This document shows positions 6,948-16,176 of a stretch of DNA of 64,000 bases, in pieces. The position numbers and the translations under genes were made by a program. Position 1 is the first letter of the stretch; every line of letters starts with the position of its first letter. The DNA lies in contig NZ_JACSZV010000001.1 in the NCBI RefSeq assembly GCF_014472415.1, forward strand, positions 62,001 to 126,000, read 5' to 3'. Below the pieces are notes generated by a model. The model was given only the letters and a program-made list of their open reading frames with translations, was not told where the DNA came from and ran no database searches. The stretch comes from Pseudomonas sp. N40(2020). GTDB lineage: Bacteria > Pseudomonadota > Gammaproteobacteria > Pseudomonadales > Pseudomonadaceae.

Positions 6948-7259
6948 TCATCCCTGCGGAGCGGTTTTTTCCATTCGCTTCTGCCTAGCTGCTTGCCATG
7001 CCTTGCGTTGGGATTGACGTGCAAAAAACGTTAATACGCCCGCTATCCCCGCGACGATGAGCGTGATGTATTCGAAGCGTTCACCGTTGACACCCGCCAG
7101 CGCCAATGCTGCCATTGCCGAAAAGCCGCCCGCGGAAGCACCCAATATGCAATCGTTGACTTTGCTCGTAGGCCTCGGCCCTTTCAGCCTAGCCACGTAG
7201 GTCTCGTCCTCTTTTGCAAGCGAGTAATAGCTCTCGGCGTCTTCAACGTCGTTGCCCAT
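6948..7259 (-). CDS. Small membrane protein with two transmembrane segments
   Basis: 103 residues. The N-terminus is acidic and cytoplasm-like (MGNDVEDAESYYSLAKEDET). Two hydrophobic segments follow (about 38-57 and 63-81), then a basic tail (RQSQRKAWQAARQKR). The two-segment layout with a charged tail resembles some holins, but many unrelated small membrane proteins share it and I recognise no family. It is the gene nearest ssrA and ends 30 bases before the PrtN/AlpA-type gene, so the two are probably transcribed together. Confidence 0.55.
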   Translation of the reverse strand: MGNDVEDAESYYSLAKEDETYVARLKGPRPTSKVNDCILGASAGGFSAMAALALAGVNGERFEYITLIVAGIAGVLTFFARQSQRKAWQAARQKRMEKTAPQG

Positions 7260-7369
7260 CTTTGCAGCCCCAAGATTTTCTCCTGAGCTTAGCGTGGATT
7301 CGTGGAACTCTCACTTTGCATGCTGTCATTAAGCTGGCATAACCGAGCCAAAACCACCCATTCAGGCAC

Positions 7370-7402
7370 AAAAAAGGCACTTGCGATAAACGCTAAGTGC
7401 CT
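7370..7402 (-). terminator. Intrinsic terminator of ssrA
   Basis: On the minus strand AGGCACTT (7402-7395) pairs with AAGTGCCT (7382-7375), followed by a run of at least five T residues (7375-7370). It begins 18 bases after the mature tmRNA 3' end. Confidence 0.85.
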
Positions 7403-7419
7403 GATTTGTAACGCTTATT

Positions 7420-7812
7420 TGGTGGAGCCGGGGGGATTTGAACCCCCGTCCGCCAGTACTCCGCTGTCGGTACTACATGCGTAGCCGTGTCTATTAAGTT
7501 AACCCTCAGCGACCCGACGGGCAGGGTGCTTTGGGCGAGTTGTGTAAGTTTTAGCCGCTTCGTCCACAACGTACTGCACGGCGATTCTGTTCTATATGAC
7601 AATCATTTTGGGTTTACAGACATCCCCTGATGATTGCTGGACCCGAAGGTACCAGAAGGGAAGGCTAAGGCTGCTTACGCAGCGAGAGCGTATTCCCCGT
7701 AGGTTTCGTCATTGGCAACTATAAGAAGTTGCAACAGTGGATTTACGAGTTCTGTTACCAACTCGGCATGCACCTAAAGTTTCGCAACCGGCGTCGAATC
7801 CTAAACGGCCCC
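7420..7812 (-). ncRNA. ssrA: tmRNA (transfer-messenger RNA)
   Basis: About 393 bases. The 5' end GGGGCCG pairs with the 3' end CGGCTCC before ACCA, forming the alanine-tRNA-like acceptor; GATTCGACGCCGGTTGCGAA follows the 5' end as in other tmRNAs. The internal tag frame (7716-7675) reads ANDETYGEYALAA then TAA. With SmpB (encoded at 17043-17525), the RNA frees stalled ribosomes and tags the unfinished protein for proteolysis. Its 3' end is a frequent target of phage integrases, and the accessory block at 1-7,400 abuts it. Confidence 0.97.
7675..7716 (-). other. tmRNA tag-peptide reading frame
   Basis: Resume codon GCC at 7716-7714, 13 codons giving ANDETYGEYALAA, then a TAA stop. The C-terminal ALAA is the recognition end for ClpXP/ClpAP. 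Confidence 0.93.
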
Positions 7813-7873
7813 GAACTCATTGCTCAGTACATCTTGGTGAGCAACAAGCCTGCGCAGTGTACGCCAATCGGCG

Positions 7874-7903
7874 AGCAAGGCCAACCCGAAGGTTGGCCTT
7901 GCT
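7874..7903 (-). terminator. UUCG-loop hairpin after the small secreted-protein gene
   Basis: A perfect 13-base stem, AGCAAGGCCAACC with its complement. Read on the minus strand the loop is TTCG closed by C-G, a very stable tetraloop. It begins four bases after the stop of the gene at 7908-8186 and lies between that gene and ssrA. No T tract follows on the minus strand, so it may stabilise the 3' end instead of terminating. Confidence 0.55.
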
Positions 7904-7907
7904 TCGA

Positions 7908-8186
7908 TCAGTTTTTGGTGCCATCTGCTTTTTGAAGATCCGAAATCAGTTGCGAAGTTTCCGCAACGCAGTTGTCGATTTGGCCTTTAGCCTTGAGGTC
8001 GTTTGCCCTGGTCACAGTGGCTTCAGCCTTTTGGCTCAGCTCTGGCTTCGTTGACAGCTGACCCTTCATATTATTGATGGTCTGGATATTGACCTCGCAT
8101 AGGTCGTCAGGCTTGTCTGCGGCGAACGAAGTGGAAGCCATCATCGAGGCAGTAATGCACAGACCTAACAGTACAGAACGTTTCAT
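7908..8186 (-). CDS. Small periplasmic protein, function unknown
   Basis: 92 residues. A standard signal peptide is visible: MKRSVLLGLCITASMMASTS, followed by FAA as the likely cleavage site (after about residue 23). The mature part is short, helical and polar, with two Cys (in DLCEVNIQ and DNCVAET) that could form a disulfide. The start is fixed by AAGGAG six bases upstream; an upstream extension of the frame has no such site. The neighbours, dld and ssrA, give no hint of function. Confidence 0.75.
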   Translation of the reverse strand: MKRSVLLGLCITASMMASTSFAADKPDDLCEVNIQTINNMKGQLSTKPELSQKAEATVTRANDLKAKGQIDNCVAETSQLISDLQKADGTKN

Positions 8187-8315
8187 GTGTATCTCCTTGA
8201 ATCGAGTGGTCCAGACTTCGCTCGCCGTAAAGACGGACAACCGAGTTGGGGTAGAACCCCGTTTTTCGGGGCTTAAGCTGTGGACTACGCTCGTACTCAA
8301 GGGTTCTATTTTTAT

Positions 8316-11126
8316 TCAGCAGGCTTTCGCTCGAGTTACCCGATCAACCAGATAGACCAGCCCGTGGTAGTCAATTCCGCCATGCTGTGTCAGGCCGATT
8401 TCGCACGTCCGGCTGGTGGAGATCCCTTCGCTGCAATGTTGCACCGCGTTCTTGAGCGTGCGCAGCGAGTGGCTGTTCAGCTCTGGAGTGGTAAAGCCCT
8501 TGTCGCCTGCAAAACCACAGCAGTGAATGCCCTCCGGAATCACCACGTTTTTACTGCACTTGCGCGCCAGATCAATCAGCGCCTGGCTTTCGCCAAGGTG
8601 CTGAGTGCTGCAGGTGATGTGCACGGCAATCGGCGCTTCCTGTGGGGTGAAGTCCAATCGATCAAGAAGATGCGTACGGATGAAACGCACCGGGTCGTAC
8701 AGGTCCAGGCGAACATCTCCCACATCCTGCACCAGTCGCAACGTGCACGGGCTGGTGTCGCAATAGATCGGATCAAGCCCGCCGCGACTCGCGTGCAGCA
8801 GTGCGCTGATCAACTCCTGACGCTTGTGTTCGGCTTGTTCGGCATAGCCTTTGGAAGCGAAGGGTTGGCCGCAGCAAAGGTTGTCCTGATTGTCCGGGAA
8901 GACCACTTGATAACCAGCCTTTTCCAGCAATCCACGGGTTTTGTCGTACAGCGACATCTGCTCTTTATCACCCGCCGCCGGGCCCATGACCCGCGATACA
9001 CAAGCGGCCAGATAGACCACACGCGGGCGCTCATCCGACACGCTCGGGCTGAAGCGAATGGCTTTCTCCGGCTGCGGCATGGCATTCGTCCAAAGCGGTA
9101 CCTGACCTTTGGAAAGGCGAGTCAGTGTTGCCGAAAGTTTCGCCAGACGCGGCGCACCCAGCAACATCCGCGCACCGTTGGCCACGTGCAGGGTGAAGCG
9201 CGCCCCTTGCAGGGTCTTGGCGAAATTTCCTTCAATCCAGTCAGCGGCTTTCTGATGCGTCGCGTGTCGGCCACGGAGCTTTTTCACCAGGTCTCCGGTG
9301 TTGATGCCTACAGGACAACGTTGTGCGCACAACCCGGTCGCCGCGCAGGTCTCGATGCCTTGATACTCGTAGGCTTTTTCCAGTTCAGTGGTATCGACGC
9401 CTGAACGTTTTTTCGCCTGAATGTCGCGCCAGATCACGATGCGCTGGCGTGGGCTGAGGGTCAGGCCTTTCGACGGGCAGACCGGTTCGCAAAAACCGCA
9501 CTCGATGCACTTATCCACAATCTCGTCGGCTGCCGGCAGTGGCTTCAGGTGCTTGAGGTGGATCTGCGGATCTTCACTCAGCACTACGTCCGGGTTAAGA
9601 ATGCCGCTCGGGTCGAGCAGGCGTTTGAGTTGCCACATCAATTGGTAGGCATCGCTGCCCCATTCCAGCTCGACGAACGGCGCCATGTTGCGCCCGGTGC
9701 CGTGTTCAGCCTTCAGCGAACCTCCGAATTCCACCGCCACCAGTTGCGCGACGTCGTCCATGAACGCTTGATAGCGTGCGACTTCTTCCGGGCTGTTGAA
9801 GCCTTGGGTGAAGACGAAATGCAGATTGCCTTCCAGGGCGTGCCCGAAAAGGATCGCTTCGTCGTAGGAATGTTTGTCGAACAGCTCGATCAAGCGGTTT
9901 ACACCGATGGCCAGTTGCTCGATCGGGAAGGTCACGTCCTCAATGATCACCGTGGTCCCGGTTTTACGCACGGCACCGACGGCGGGGAAGGTGTCCTTGC
10001 GGATTGCCCAGAGTCGGGCGTTCTCGACCGGGTCTTCGGTGAAGTCGACCTGTTTTTCCACCGGGAAGCCGATGAGCGACGTCATGATCTGCGCCAGTTG
10101 TTCCTGCAGCAACGTGGAAGACGCCGCGCGGGATTCGATCAGTAACGCACAGGCATTATTCGACAGCTGTTGTACGAAGGAGGGCATGCCCGGTTTGTCC
10201 TGCACCGAGCGAAGACTCCGCCGATCCAGCAACTCCACCGCCGACACCGGTTGGCTTTTCAGTATTGTGACGGCGTTGCAGCAGGTCTCCACATCCGGGA
10301 ATACGATCAGCGCCGAAGCCTTGTTCGGATGATCGATCACCGTGTCGTAAGTCACCGCACTGATGAAGCCAAGGATGCCTTCGGAACCCACCAGCAAGTG
10401 GCTCAAGATATCCACAGGGTCGTCGAAATCCACCAAGGCGTTGAGCGACAGGCCGGTGGTATTTTTCAGACGGTATTTGTGGCGAATTCTTGCAGCCAGT
10501 TCGGCATTGGCGCGGGTCTCGCGGCCCAAAGTCGCCAAGCGTTCCAGCAGATCCGCATGGCTTGCGTGAAACGCCGCAATACTGGCGGCATCTTCCGTAT
10601 CAAGGCGCGTGCCGTCTGCCAGTACCAGACGAATCCCGGCCAGCGTGTGATAAGTGTTTTGCGCGGTGCCGCAGCACATGCCGCTGGCGTTATTGGCGAC
10701 GATTCCGCCGATTTTGCAGGCGTTGATCGACGCCGGATCCGGGCCGATCTTGCGCCCGAACGGAGCCAGCCACGCATTGGCTTGTGCGCCGATCACTCCC
10801 GGTTGCAGACGGATTTGCGTGCCTTCGCCGCGTATCTCGCGAGCGTTCCAGTTATCCCCAAGCACAATCAAAACGGAATCGTTGATTGCCTGCCCGGACA
10901 GGCTGGTGCCTGCGGCGCGGAAGGTCACCGCAACGCGGTCGCGCCGGGCCAGTTGCAGCAGCGCCACCACTTCGTCTTCAGACTCGACGCGGATCACCAG
11001 TTGCGGAATCAGTCGATAGAAACTGGCGTCGGTGCCGAAGGCCAATGTCGACAGCGGATCATCGAAGCGGCGATCCGACGGAATCAGTTGTTGCACATCG
11101 CGCAGGAAATTCGCCGGTAACGTCAT
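8316..11126 (-). CDS. dld: FAD/Fe-S D-lactate dehydrogenase
   Basis: 936 residues. The N-terminal half is an FAD-linked oxidase domain (RAAGTSLSGQ near residue 70-80 and the FAD-binding GGIVANNASGMCCG region near 140-155). Then come two 4Fe-4S motifs, CIECGFCEPVCPS and CAATGLCAQRCPV, and C-terminal CCG-type cysteine-rich segments (LCCGQPF, HCCGFAGDKG). This layout is that of membrane-associated quinone-linked D-lactate dehydrogenases that feed lactate electrons to the respiratory chain. It is the last gene of the lldP-lutABC operon; its ATG overlaps the lutC stop by four bases. A related glycolate or 2-hydroxyacid oxidase is the main alternative. Confidence 0.9.
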   Translation of the reverse strand: MTLPANFLRDVQQLIPSDRRFDDPLSTLAFGTDASFYRLIPQLVIRVESEDEVVALLQLARRDRVAVTFRAAGTSLSGQAINDSVLIVLGDNWNAREIRGEGTQIRLQPGVIGAQANAWLAPFGRKIGPDPASINACKIGGIVANNASGMCCGTAQNTYHTLAGIRLVLADGTRLDTEDAASIAAFHASHADLLERLATLGRETRANAELAARIRHKYRLKNTTGLSLNALVDFDDPVDILSHLLVGSEGILGFISAVTYDTVIDHPNKASALIVFPDVETCCNAVTILKSQPVSAVELLDRRSLRSVQDKPGMPSFVQQLSNNACALLIESRAASSTLLQEQLAQIMTSLIGFPVEKQVDFTEDPVENARLWAIRKDTFPAVGAVRKTGTTVIIEDVTFPIEQLAIGVNRLIELFDKHSYDEAILFGHALEGNLHFVFTQGFNSPEEVARYQAFMDDVAQLVAVEFGGSLKAEHGTGRNMAPFVELEWGSDAYQLMWQLKRLLDPSGILNPDVVLSEDPQIHLKHLKPLPAADEIVDKCIECGFCEPVCPSKGLTLSPRQRIVIWRDIQAKKRSGVDTTELEKAYEYQGIETCAATGLCAQRCPVGINTGDLVKKLRGRHATHQKAADWIEGNFAKTLQGARFTLHVANGARMLLGAPRLAKLSATLTRLSKGQVPLWTNAMPQPEKAIRFSPSVSDERPRVVYLAACVSRVMGPAAGDKEQMSLYDKTRGLLEKAGYQVVFPDNQDNLCCGQPFASKGYAEQAEHKRQELISALLHASRGGLDPIYCDTSPCTLRLVQDVGDVRLDLYDPVRFIRTHLLDRLDFTPQEAPIAVHITCSTQHLGESQALIDLARKCSKNVVIPEGIHCCGFAGDKGFTTPELNSHSLRTLKNAVQHCSEGISTSRTCEIGLTQHGGIDYHGLVYLVDRVTRAKAC

Positions 11127-11794
11127 TGGTCCTCCAGAATCAGAACCACCAGGTCTTTCGGGCCGTGGGCACCGTAGGCCAGCACTTGCTCGATGTCAGC
11201 GGTTTTCGACGGGCCCGACACCAGCAAGGCGTTGGTCGGCATGCCTTGCGCCCATTCGAACTCCTGCTGCACCTGATAGAAATTGTCGCGGATTTCGCTG
11301 GCCTTGAGCAGGGCGAAATGCACTGGCGGCACCAGGCTCATCAGCCGTGGTTCTTCGCGGGTCGGCCAGAGAATCAGGCTGCCGGTGGCGGCAATGGCGC
11401 CGAGGGTGCCAGTGAGGCTGGCCGGCGTGTCGTTGAACAACTCGGCTTTCCATTCTTCCATCGGCCGGTCGTAGGATTTCAGTGCCGGCAGATCGGGATT
11501 GTTCGCCCAGTGTTGTGTGATGCGTCGCCCGTGGGGCGTTGTCGGTGCGATCAACAGACTCGGCAACTGGCGGTCGCGCAGCAATTGCGCGAGCAGCGCT
11601 GGCCACTCTTCGCCAGTGCTCAGGTGAATCTCGGTGTGTACCGACTCCATCAATTTACGCAGTTGTGGAATGCGTTGTTCGGCGCTGTAGGTGTAAGGCT
11701 GGGTCACCAGTTCGATATCGAAGTTGTCGGCTATCGGCGTGGCGCCGATCAGGCTTTTACGTAGCTTGCCGAGGATATTTTGCTTGGCGCTCAT
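11123..11794 (-). CDS. lutC: L-lactate utilisation protein LutC/YkgG
   Basis: 223 residues of the LUD (lactate utilisation, DUF162) family. It begins MSAKQNILGKLRKSL, has the GTLGAIAATGSLILWPTREE core and ends GAHGPKDLVVLILEDQ, which is typical for LutC. With LutA and LutB it forms the iron-sulfur complex that oxidises L-lactate to pyruvate. Both its start and its stop overlap neighbours by four bases (ATGA), so the whole set is translated as one coupled unit. Confidence 0.92.
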   Translation of the reverse strand: MSAKQNILGKLRKSLIGATPIADNFDIELVTQPYTYSAEQRIPQLRKLMESVHTEIHLSTGEEWPALLAQLLRDRQLPSLLIAPTTPHGRRITQHWANNPDLPALKSYDRPMEEWKAELFNDTPASLTGTLGAIAATGSLILWPTREEPRLMSLVPPVHFALLKASEIRDNFYQVQQEFEWAQGMPTNALLVSGPSKTADIEQVLAYGAHGPKDLVVLILEDQ

Positions 11795-13248
11795 CAGCGG
11801 TCTCCCTGTTTGGCCAGGTGCTCGCGGGCCATGTCATGCAGTGATCGGGCGGCGGGTTTCGGCGCACTGTGGTTCTGCGTCCACGGGCCGACGTTGCTCG
11901 GAGTAAGGGCGCGCAGGCGCGTGGCGAAGAAGCCGAATAGCCGATACAGCGTCGGCGAGCTGTTGAGCTTGGCCCAGGCGTTCCAGATGAAGCGTTCCTT
12001 GCGCGAATACTTGCTGCCCTGGCCGCGCATCACTTGATGTGGGCTGTCCGGGGCTTTTACGTTCTCTTCGCGTAGGCGACGCAACAAAGCGGGGATAGGA
12101 ATTTTTACCGGACACACTTCGCCGCAGGCGCCGCACAAGGAGGAAGCGCTCGGGTGATCCGGGACTTTCGCCAGACCGACCATGTGCGGGGTGATGATTT
12201 TGCCGATAGGCCCGGGGTAAACCTCGCCATAGGCGTGGCCTCCGATTCGGGTGTAGACCGGGCAATGATTCATGCACGCGCCGCAGCGTATGCAGTTCAG
12301 GGTCTGACGCAATTCGCTGTCGGCGAAGGCCTGGCTGCGCCCGTTGTCGAGCAGGACCAGATGCACTTCTTGCGGGCCGTCGAGTTCATGATCCTTGCGT
12401 GGTCCGGAGATCATGTTGACGTAGGTGGTGATCGGGATACCCAGCGCCGAACGGGTCAACAGCGACAGCAGCGGCACCACGTCGCGCAGGTTTTCCACGA
12501 CTTTTTCGATACCGGTGACAGCGATGTGCACCGGCGGCACGGTGGTGGTCATGCGGCCGTTGCCTTCGTTTTCCACCAGCAGCAGGGTGCCGGTTTCGGC
12601 CACGGCGAAGTTGACGCCAGAGACGCCGATGTCCGCTTCGAAGAATTTCTGCCGCAGGACTCTGCGACCGATCTGAATGAGTTGGTCAACGTCCTTGGTG
12701 TATTCCACGCCAAGTTTGTCGTGGAACAAGGACGCGACCTGACCGGCATTCTTGTGGATCGCCGGCATAATGATGTGTGAAGGCTTCTCGTGGTCGAGCT
12801 GGACGATGTATTCCCCCATGTCGGACTCCAGACATTCAATGTCTTGAGCCTCGAGGAAATGGTTCATCTCCATCTCTTCGCTGACCATCGATTTGCCCTT
12901 GATCACTTGCCGCGCCTCGTGAGCGCGGATGATCGATAAGACGATGCCATTGGCTTCGTCCACCGTTTCCGCCCAGTGCACTGTCACACCGTTGCGGGTC
13001 AGGTTCTGTTCCAGTTGCTCGAGCAGGTCGGGCAGCTTGGAGAGCGCGCGGGCTTTGATCGAGTTGCCCAAAGCACGCAAATGTTCTCTTTCGTGGGCAT
13101 CGCTGAAAGACGCTGCCCGTTTGGTCATCAGTGAATCCATCGCGGTACGGAAGTTATTCCGTAGCTGCGCATCACCCAAGGCGTTGTGCGCCCGGGTGCG
13201 GAAATCTTCTTCTACGGCAACCGTAGGAATAATCGTCGAGGTGCTCAT
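11794..13248 (-). CDS. lutB: L-lactate utilisation iron-sulfur protein LutB/YkgF
   Basis: 484 residues. The N-terminal two thirds is a LUD domain (AETGTLLLVENEGNGRMTTT region). Two ferredoxin-like clusters follow, CIRCGACMNHCPVYTRIGGH and SLCGACGEVCPVKIPIP, each ligating 4Fe-4S. It is the electron-carrying subunit of the LutABC L-lactate dehydrogenase. The start at 13248 has GGAGG six bases upstream and overlaps the lutA stop; a start eight codons earlier would lie further inside lutA and lacks this fit. Confidence 0.94.
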   Translation of the reverse strand: MSTSTIIPTVAVEEDFRTRAHNALGDAQLRNNFRTAMDSLMTKRAASFSDAHEREHLRALGNSIKARALSKLPDLLEQLEQNLTRNGVTVHWAETVDEANGIVLSIIRAHEARQVIKGKSMVSEEMEMNHFLEAQDIECLESDMGEYIVQLDHEKPSHIIMPAIHKNAGQVASLFHDKLGVEYTKDVDQLIQIGRRVLRQKFFEADIGVSGVNFAVAETGTLLLVENEGNGRMTTTVPPVHIAVTGIEKVVENLRDVVPLLSLLTRSALGIPITTYVNMISGPRKDHELDGPQEVHLVLLDNGRSQAFADSELRQTLNCIRCGACMNHCPVYTRIGGHAYGEVYPGPIGKIITPHMVGLAKVPDHPSASSLCGACGEVCPVKIPIPALLRRLREENVKAPDSPHQVMRGQGSKYSRKERFIWNAWAKLNSSPTLYRLFGFFATRLRALTPSNVGPWTQNHSAPKPAARSLHDMAREHLAKQGDR

Positions 13249-14069
13249 TTCGCACCTCCGGTTCGCTGCCAAAGGAAACTGGCCAGATGTTGGCCACGCA
13301 ACGCTTCCTGCTGTTTCTCCAGCGAGCCGTTGATGTTCATCAAGCAGCCACAGTCGGCACTCAGCACCTTGTGCGCGCCGGATTCCTTCAACGCGCGGGT
13401 CTTGTCAGCCACCATCGCGCCGGAAATGTCTGGCATACGGACGCTGAATGTCCCACCGAAGCCACAGCATTCGCTTTCGTGGTCATGGTTGACCCGTTCC
13501 ACGTTGCTCAACTGCGCCAACAACTCGCGGCCGTGCAGGTGGGTGTTCATCTCGCGACGTGCCGAACACGATGTGTGCAGCGCCACTTTCACCGGTTCGC
13601 CGCTGTCCTTGAGCTGCACCTTGCAGACAAACAGCAGGAACTCGGCCAATTCATAGGTCCGTGTCGCAAGGGCCTGAACCTGTTTCAAGGTTTGCGGCTC
13701 GTCCTTGAACAAGTCGGCGTAATGCTCGCGCAACATCCCCGCGCATGAACCCGACGGCACCACCACCGGATAATCCCCGGCAAACAGCGCCAGTTGCGAG
13801 CGCGCCACGGTCCGCGCCTGCTCGGTGTAACCCGAGGTGTAGGCCGGTTGTCCGCAACAACTCTGCCCTTGCGGGTATTCAACCCGGATACCTTCGCGCT
13901 CCAGCAAGTGAATCGCGTCCATCCCGGCTTCGGGGTAGAACAGGTCAACCACGCACGTGCCGAACAGGTAGACCCGCGACGGTTTCTCGCTGGGGTATTG
14001 CCGAGGTTCGGGCAGTGGCGGTGCAACGCGGGTCGCGTTCGGCACAGCGTTGTAATAAAGCTCGCTCAT
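13245..14069 (-). CDS. lutA: L-lactate utilisation cysteine-rich protein LutA/YkgE
   Basis: 274 residues with the duplicated CCG domain of the LutA/glycolate-oxidase GlcF group: QSCCGQPAYTSG near residues 70-81 and SECCGFGGTFSVRMPDISGA near 200-219. HTSCSARREM lies between them. These cysteines bind an iron-sulfur cluster. It acts with LutB and LutC in L-lactate oxidation. The start at 14069 is preceded by GGAGA. A 150-base gap separates it from lldP upstream on the same strand. Confidence 0.94.
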   Translation of the reverse strand: MSELYYNAVPNATRVAPPLPEPRQYPSEKPSRVYLFGTCVVDLFYPEAGMDAIHLLEREGIRVEYPQGQSCCGQPAYTSGYTEQARTVARSQLALFAGDYPVVVPSGSCAGMLREHYADLFKDEPQTLKQVQALATRTYELAEFLLFVCKVQLKDSGEPVKVALHTSCSARREMNTHLHGRELLAQLSNVERVNHDHESECCGFGGTFSVRMPDISGAMVADKTRALKESGAHKVLSADCGCLMNINGSLEKQQEALRGQHLASFLWQRTGGAK

Positions 14070-14219
14070 CAGGCGTGTCTCCGGGTGGGCCCGGTTATCC
14101 GTCTGTTGCGGCTGCTGAATATAAAGAGCGTTGCTTTCAGCAGCCTTACAGACCGGGTTGTGAATTGCTGACGCCGGAATCACGAACCGGCGTCGGTTAT
14201 TTCCGTGTTGCCTGTAGGG

Positions 14220-15914
14220 TTAGTGCACCAGCATGCCGGTGAGCCAGTAGGCCTGAGCCAAAGTGATCAGGCCGACAATCGTTGCAAAGAATAGGCTGTG
14301 CTTGAGGGTGAAGCGGAACAGATCCGATTCTTTGCCCACCAGACCGGTCGCAGCGCAGGCCACGGCGATCGATTGTGGCGAGATCATCTTGCCGGTCACG
14401 CCGCCGCTGGTGTTCGCGGCGACCAATAGAGTGTCGCTGACGCCAATCTGGTGTGCAGTGGTGGCTTGCAAGGAGCTGAACAGGGCGTTGGACGAGGTGT
14501 CGGAGCCGGTCAGGAAGACGCCGAGCCAACCGAGGAACGGCGAGAAGAACGGGAATGCTGCGCCGGTTCCCGCCAACACCAGGGCCATTGTCGAAGACAT
14601 GCCGGAATAGTTGGTGACGAAGGCGAACGCCAACACCATGCCAATCGACAAAATCGGCCAGCGCAGTTCGTAAAAGGTCTCTTTCAAAGTGGTAAGACCA
14701 GTTTTGAAATTGATCTTCAGAACCAGCATCGAGATCAGCGCAGAGAAGAAAATCGCGGTGCCCGTCGCGGAAATCGGATCAAGTTTGAATACCGCCGGGA
14801 TCGCGGTTGGCGCGGCCACGATAGGTGCAGTCTTGATCACCAGTTGATCAAGGTGTGGGATCGCGAAGTTGAATACCCACGCATACATCGACCCGCCGGC
14901 TGCGAACATGGCTTTGAATGGTTTGAGCGTCCAGATCGTCACCAGCACGGTGAGGATCAGGAACGGCGACCAGGCTTTGAAAATTTCCCCGAGGCTGTAA
15001 GGCGAAACCACGGTGGTGCGTTTCTGGCCGAAACCGCCGACGCAGGCTGTAATCGCAGCGCTGGATGTAGCGCCGGCGATTTGCGCGCCTGCGGTACGTT
15101 TCGGCTGCCAGACTTTGAGGAACAGAGTTAGGGAAATCAGGCTGGCCAGGGCCGAGGTGATGTCAGGCAGTTCCGGACCAATGAAGTTCGACGTGAAGTA
15201 TTGAGTGATGGCAAAGCTCAGGCCCGCGACCAGTGCGGCCGGCCAGGTTTCACGCACGCCGCGCATGCCGTCCATCATGAACACCAGCCAGAACGGCACG
15301 AACAACGACAGCAGTGGCAGTTGGCGGCCAGTCATCGCGCCGATCTTGAAGGCGTCGATGCCAGTGACTTGTCCGGCAACGATGATCGGAATCCCCAGGG
15401 CGCCGAAGGCAACCGGCGCGGTGTTGGCGATCAGGCACAGACCTGCGGCATACAACGGGTTGAAACCGAGTCCGACAAGCAGGGCCGCGGTGATCGCCAC
15501 CGGTGCACCGAAGCCGGCGGCACCTTCAAGGAACGCGCCGAAGCAGAAACCGATCAGCAATACCTGTAAGCGCTGGTCGTCGGTGATCGACAGTACCGAG
15601 CTGCGAATAACTTCGAACTGACCACTTTTGACCGTCAGTTTGTAAAGGAATACCGCCGCGACAATGATCCAGGCAATCGGCCAAAGGCCGTAGGCGAAGC
15701 CATATCCAGCGGCGGCGAAGGCCATATCGACCGGCATCTGGAACGCGAAGATCGCCACGGCAATCGACAAGGCCAGCGTGATGCTGCCGGCCACATGGCC
15801 CTTGAGACGAAACACCGCCAAGGCGAGGAAGAAGAAAACGATGGGGATGACGGCCGCGAGTGCGGAAACGCCGAGACTGCCGAGCGGGCTGTAGAGCTGT
15901 TGCCAGGTTTGCAT
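14220..15914 (-). CDS. lldP: L-lactate permease
   Basis: 564 residues, an inner-membrane lactate/H+ symporter of the LctP family, with a dozen or more hydrophobic segments and family signatures [20 protein letters not shown] and [16 protein letters not shown]. It brings in L- and D-lactate (and probably glycolate) for the enzymes encoded downstream. It is the first gene of the operon and faces lldR; the LldR operator lies about 50-70 bases upstream of its start. Confidence 0.96.
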   Translation of the reverse strand: MQTWQQLYSPLGSLGVSALAAVIPIVFFFLALAVFRLKGHVAGSITLALSIAVAIFAFQMPVDMAFAAAGYGFAYGLWPIAWIIVAAVFLYKLTVKSGQFEVIRSSVLSITDDQRLQVLLIGFCFGAFLEGAAGFGAPVAITAALLVGLGFNPLYAAGLCLIANTAPVAFGALGIPIIVAGQVTGIDAFKIGAMTGRQLPLLSLFVPFWLVFMMDGMRGVRETWPAALVAGLSFAITQYFTSNFIGPELPDITSALASLISLTLFLKVWQPKRTAGAQIAGATSSAAITACVGGFGQKRTTVVSPYSLGEIFKAWSPFLILTVLVTIWTLKPFKAMFAAGGSMYAWVFNFAIPHLDQLVIKTAPIVAAPTAIPAVFKLDPISATGTAIFFSALISMLVLKINFKTGLTTLKETFYELRWPILSIGMVLAFAFVTNYSGMSSTMALVLAGTGAAFPFFSPFLGWLGVFLTGSDTSSNALFSSLQATTAHQIGVSDTLLVAANTSGGVTGKMISPQSIAVACAATGLVGKESDLFRFTLKHSLFFATIVGLITLAQAYWLTGMLVH

Positions 15915-15965
15915 ATGGGGTGGCCCCTAATTGTTGTTGGTCAGGCACTGTCAGCGTATTTGGAT

Positions 15966-15982
15966 AATTGGTAATACCAATT
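15966..15982. promoter_or_regulatory. LldR operator between lldP and lldR
   Basis: A perfect 17-base palindrome, AATTGGTAATACCAATT, in the divergent gap. It fits the GntR/FadR-type operator form and the E. coli LldR site pattern AATTGG-n5-CCAATT. LldR should hold lldP-lut-dld off until lactate binds. Confidence 0.85.
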
Positions 15983-16176
15983 TACAATCGCTGTTGGCTA
16001 GGGTAAAAGCCTTGATGTCGGTGTGTCAATTTGTCGCCCTGAAACTTTTGTCGAATAAGCGGAGCAGATTGCATCTGATCCGGTTTGAGCGGGTGTCGTC
16101 TGGTAGGTGTGGCCAAGGCGCCGATAGGCCAGAATAGAGGCCCCGGCAAGCGATCGGGATCGTGGAGAAATGAGTT

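Noticed and set aside
7302..7484. Open frame on the plus strand across the ssrA 3' end
   Set aside because: It overlaps the tmRNA acceptor region and terminator; such products are a known misannotation.
8254..8273. Hairpin CCCCG-TTTTT-CGGGG after dld as its terminator
   Set aside because: The stem is short, and no T run follows on the minus strand, so support is too weak to list.
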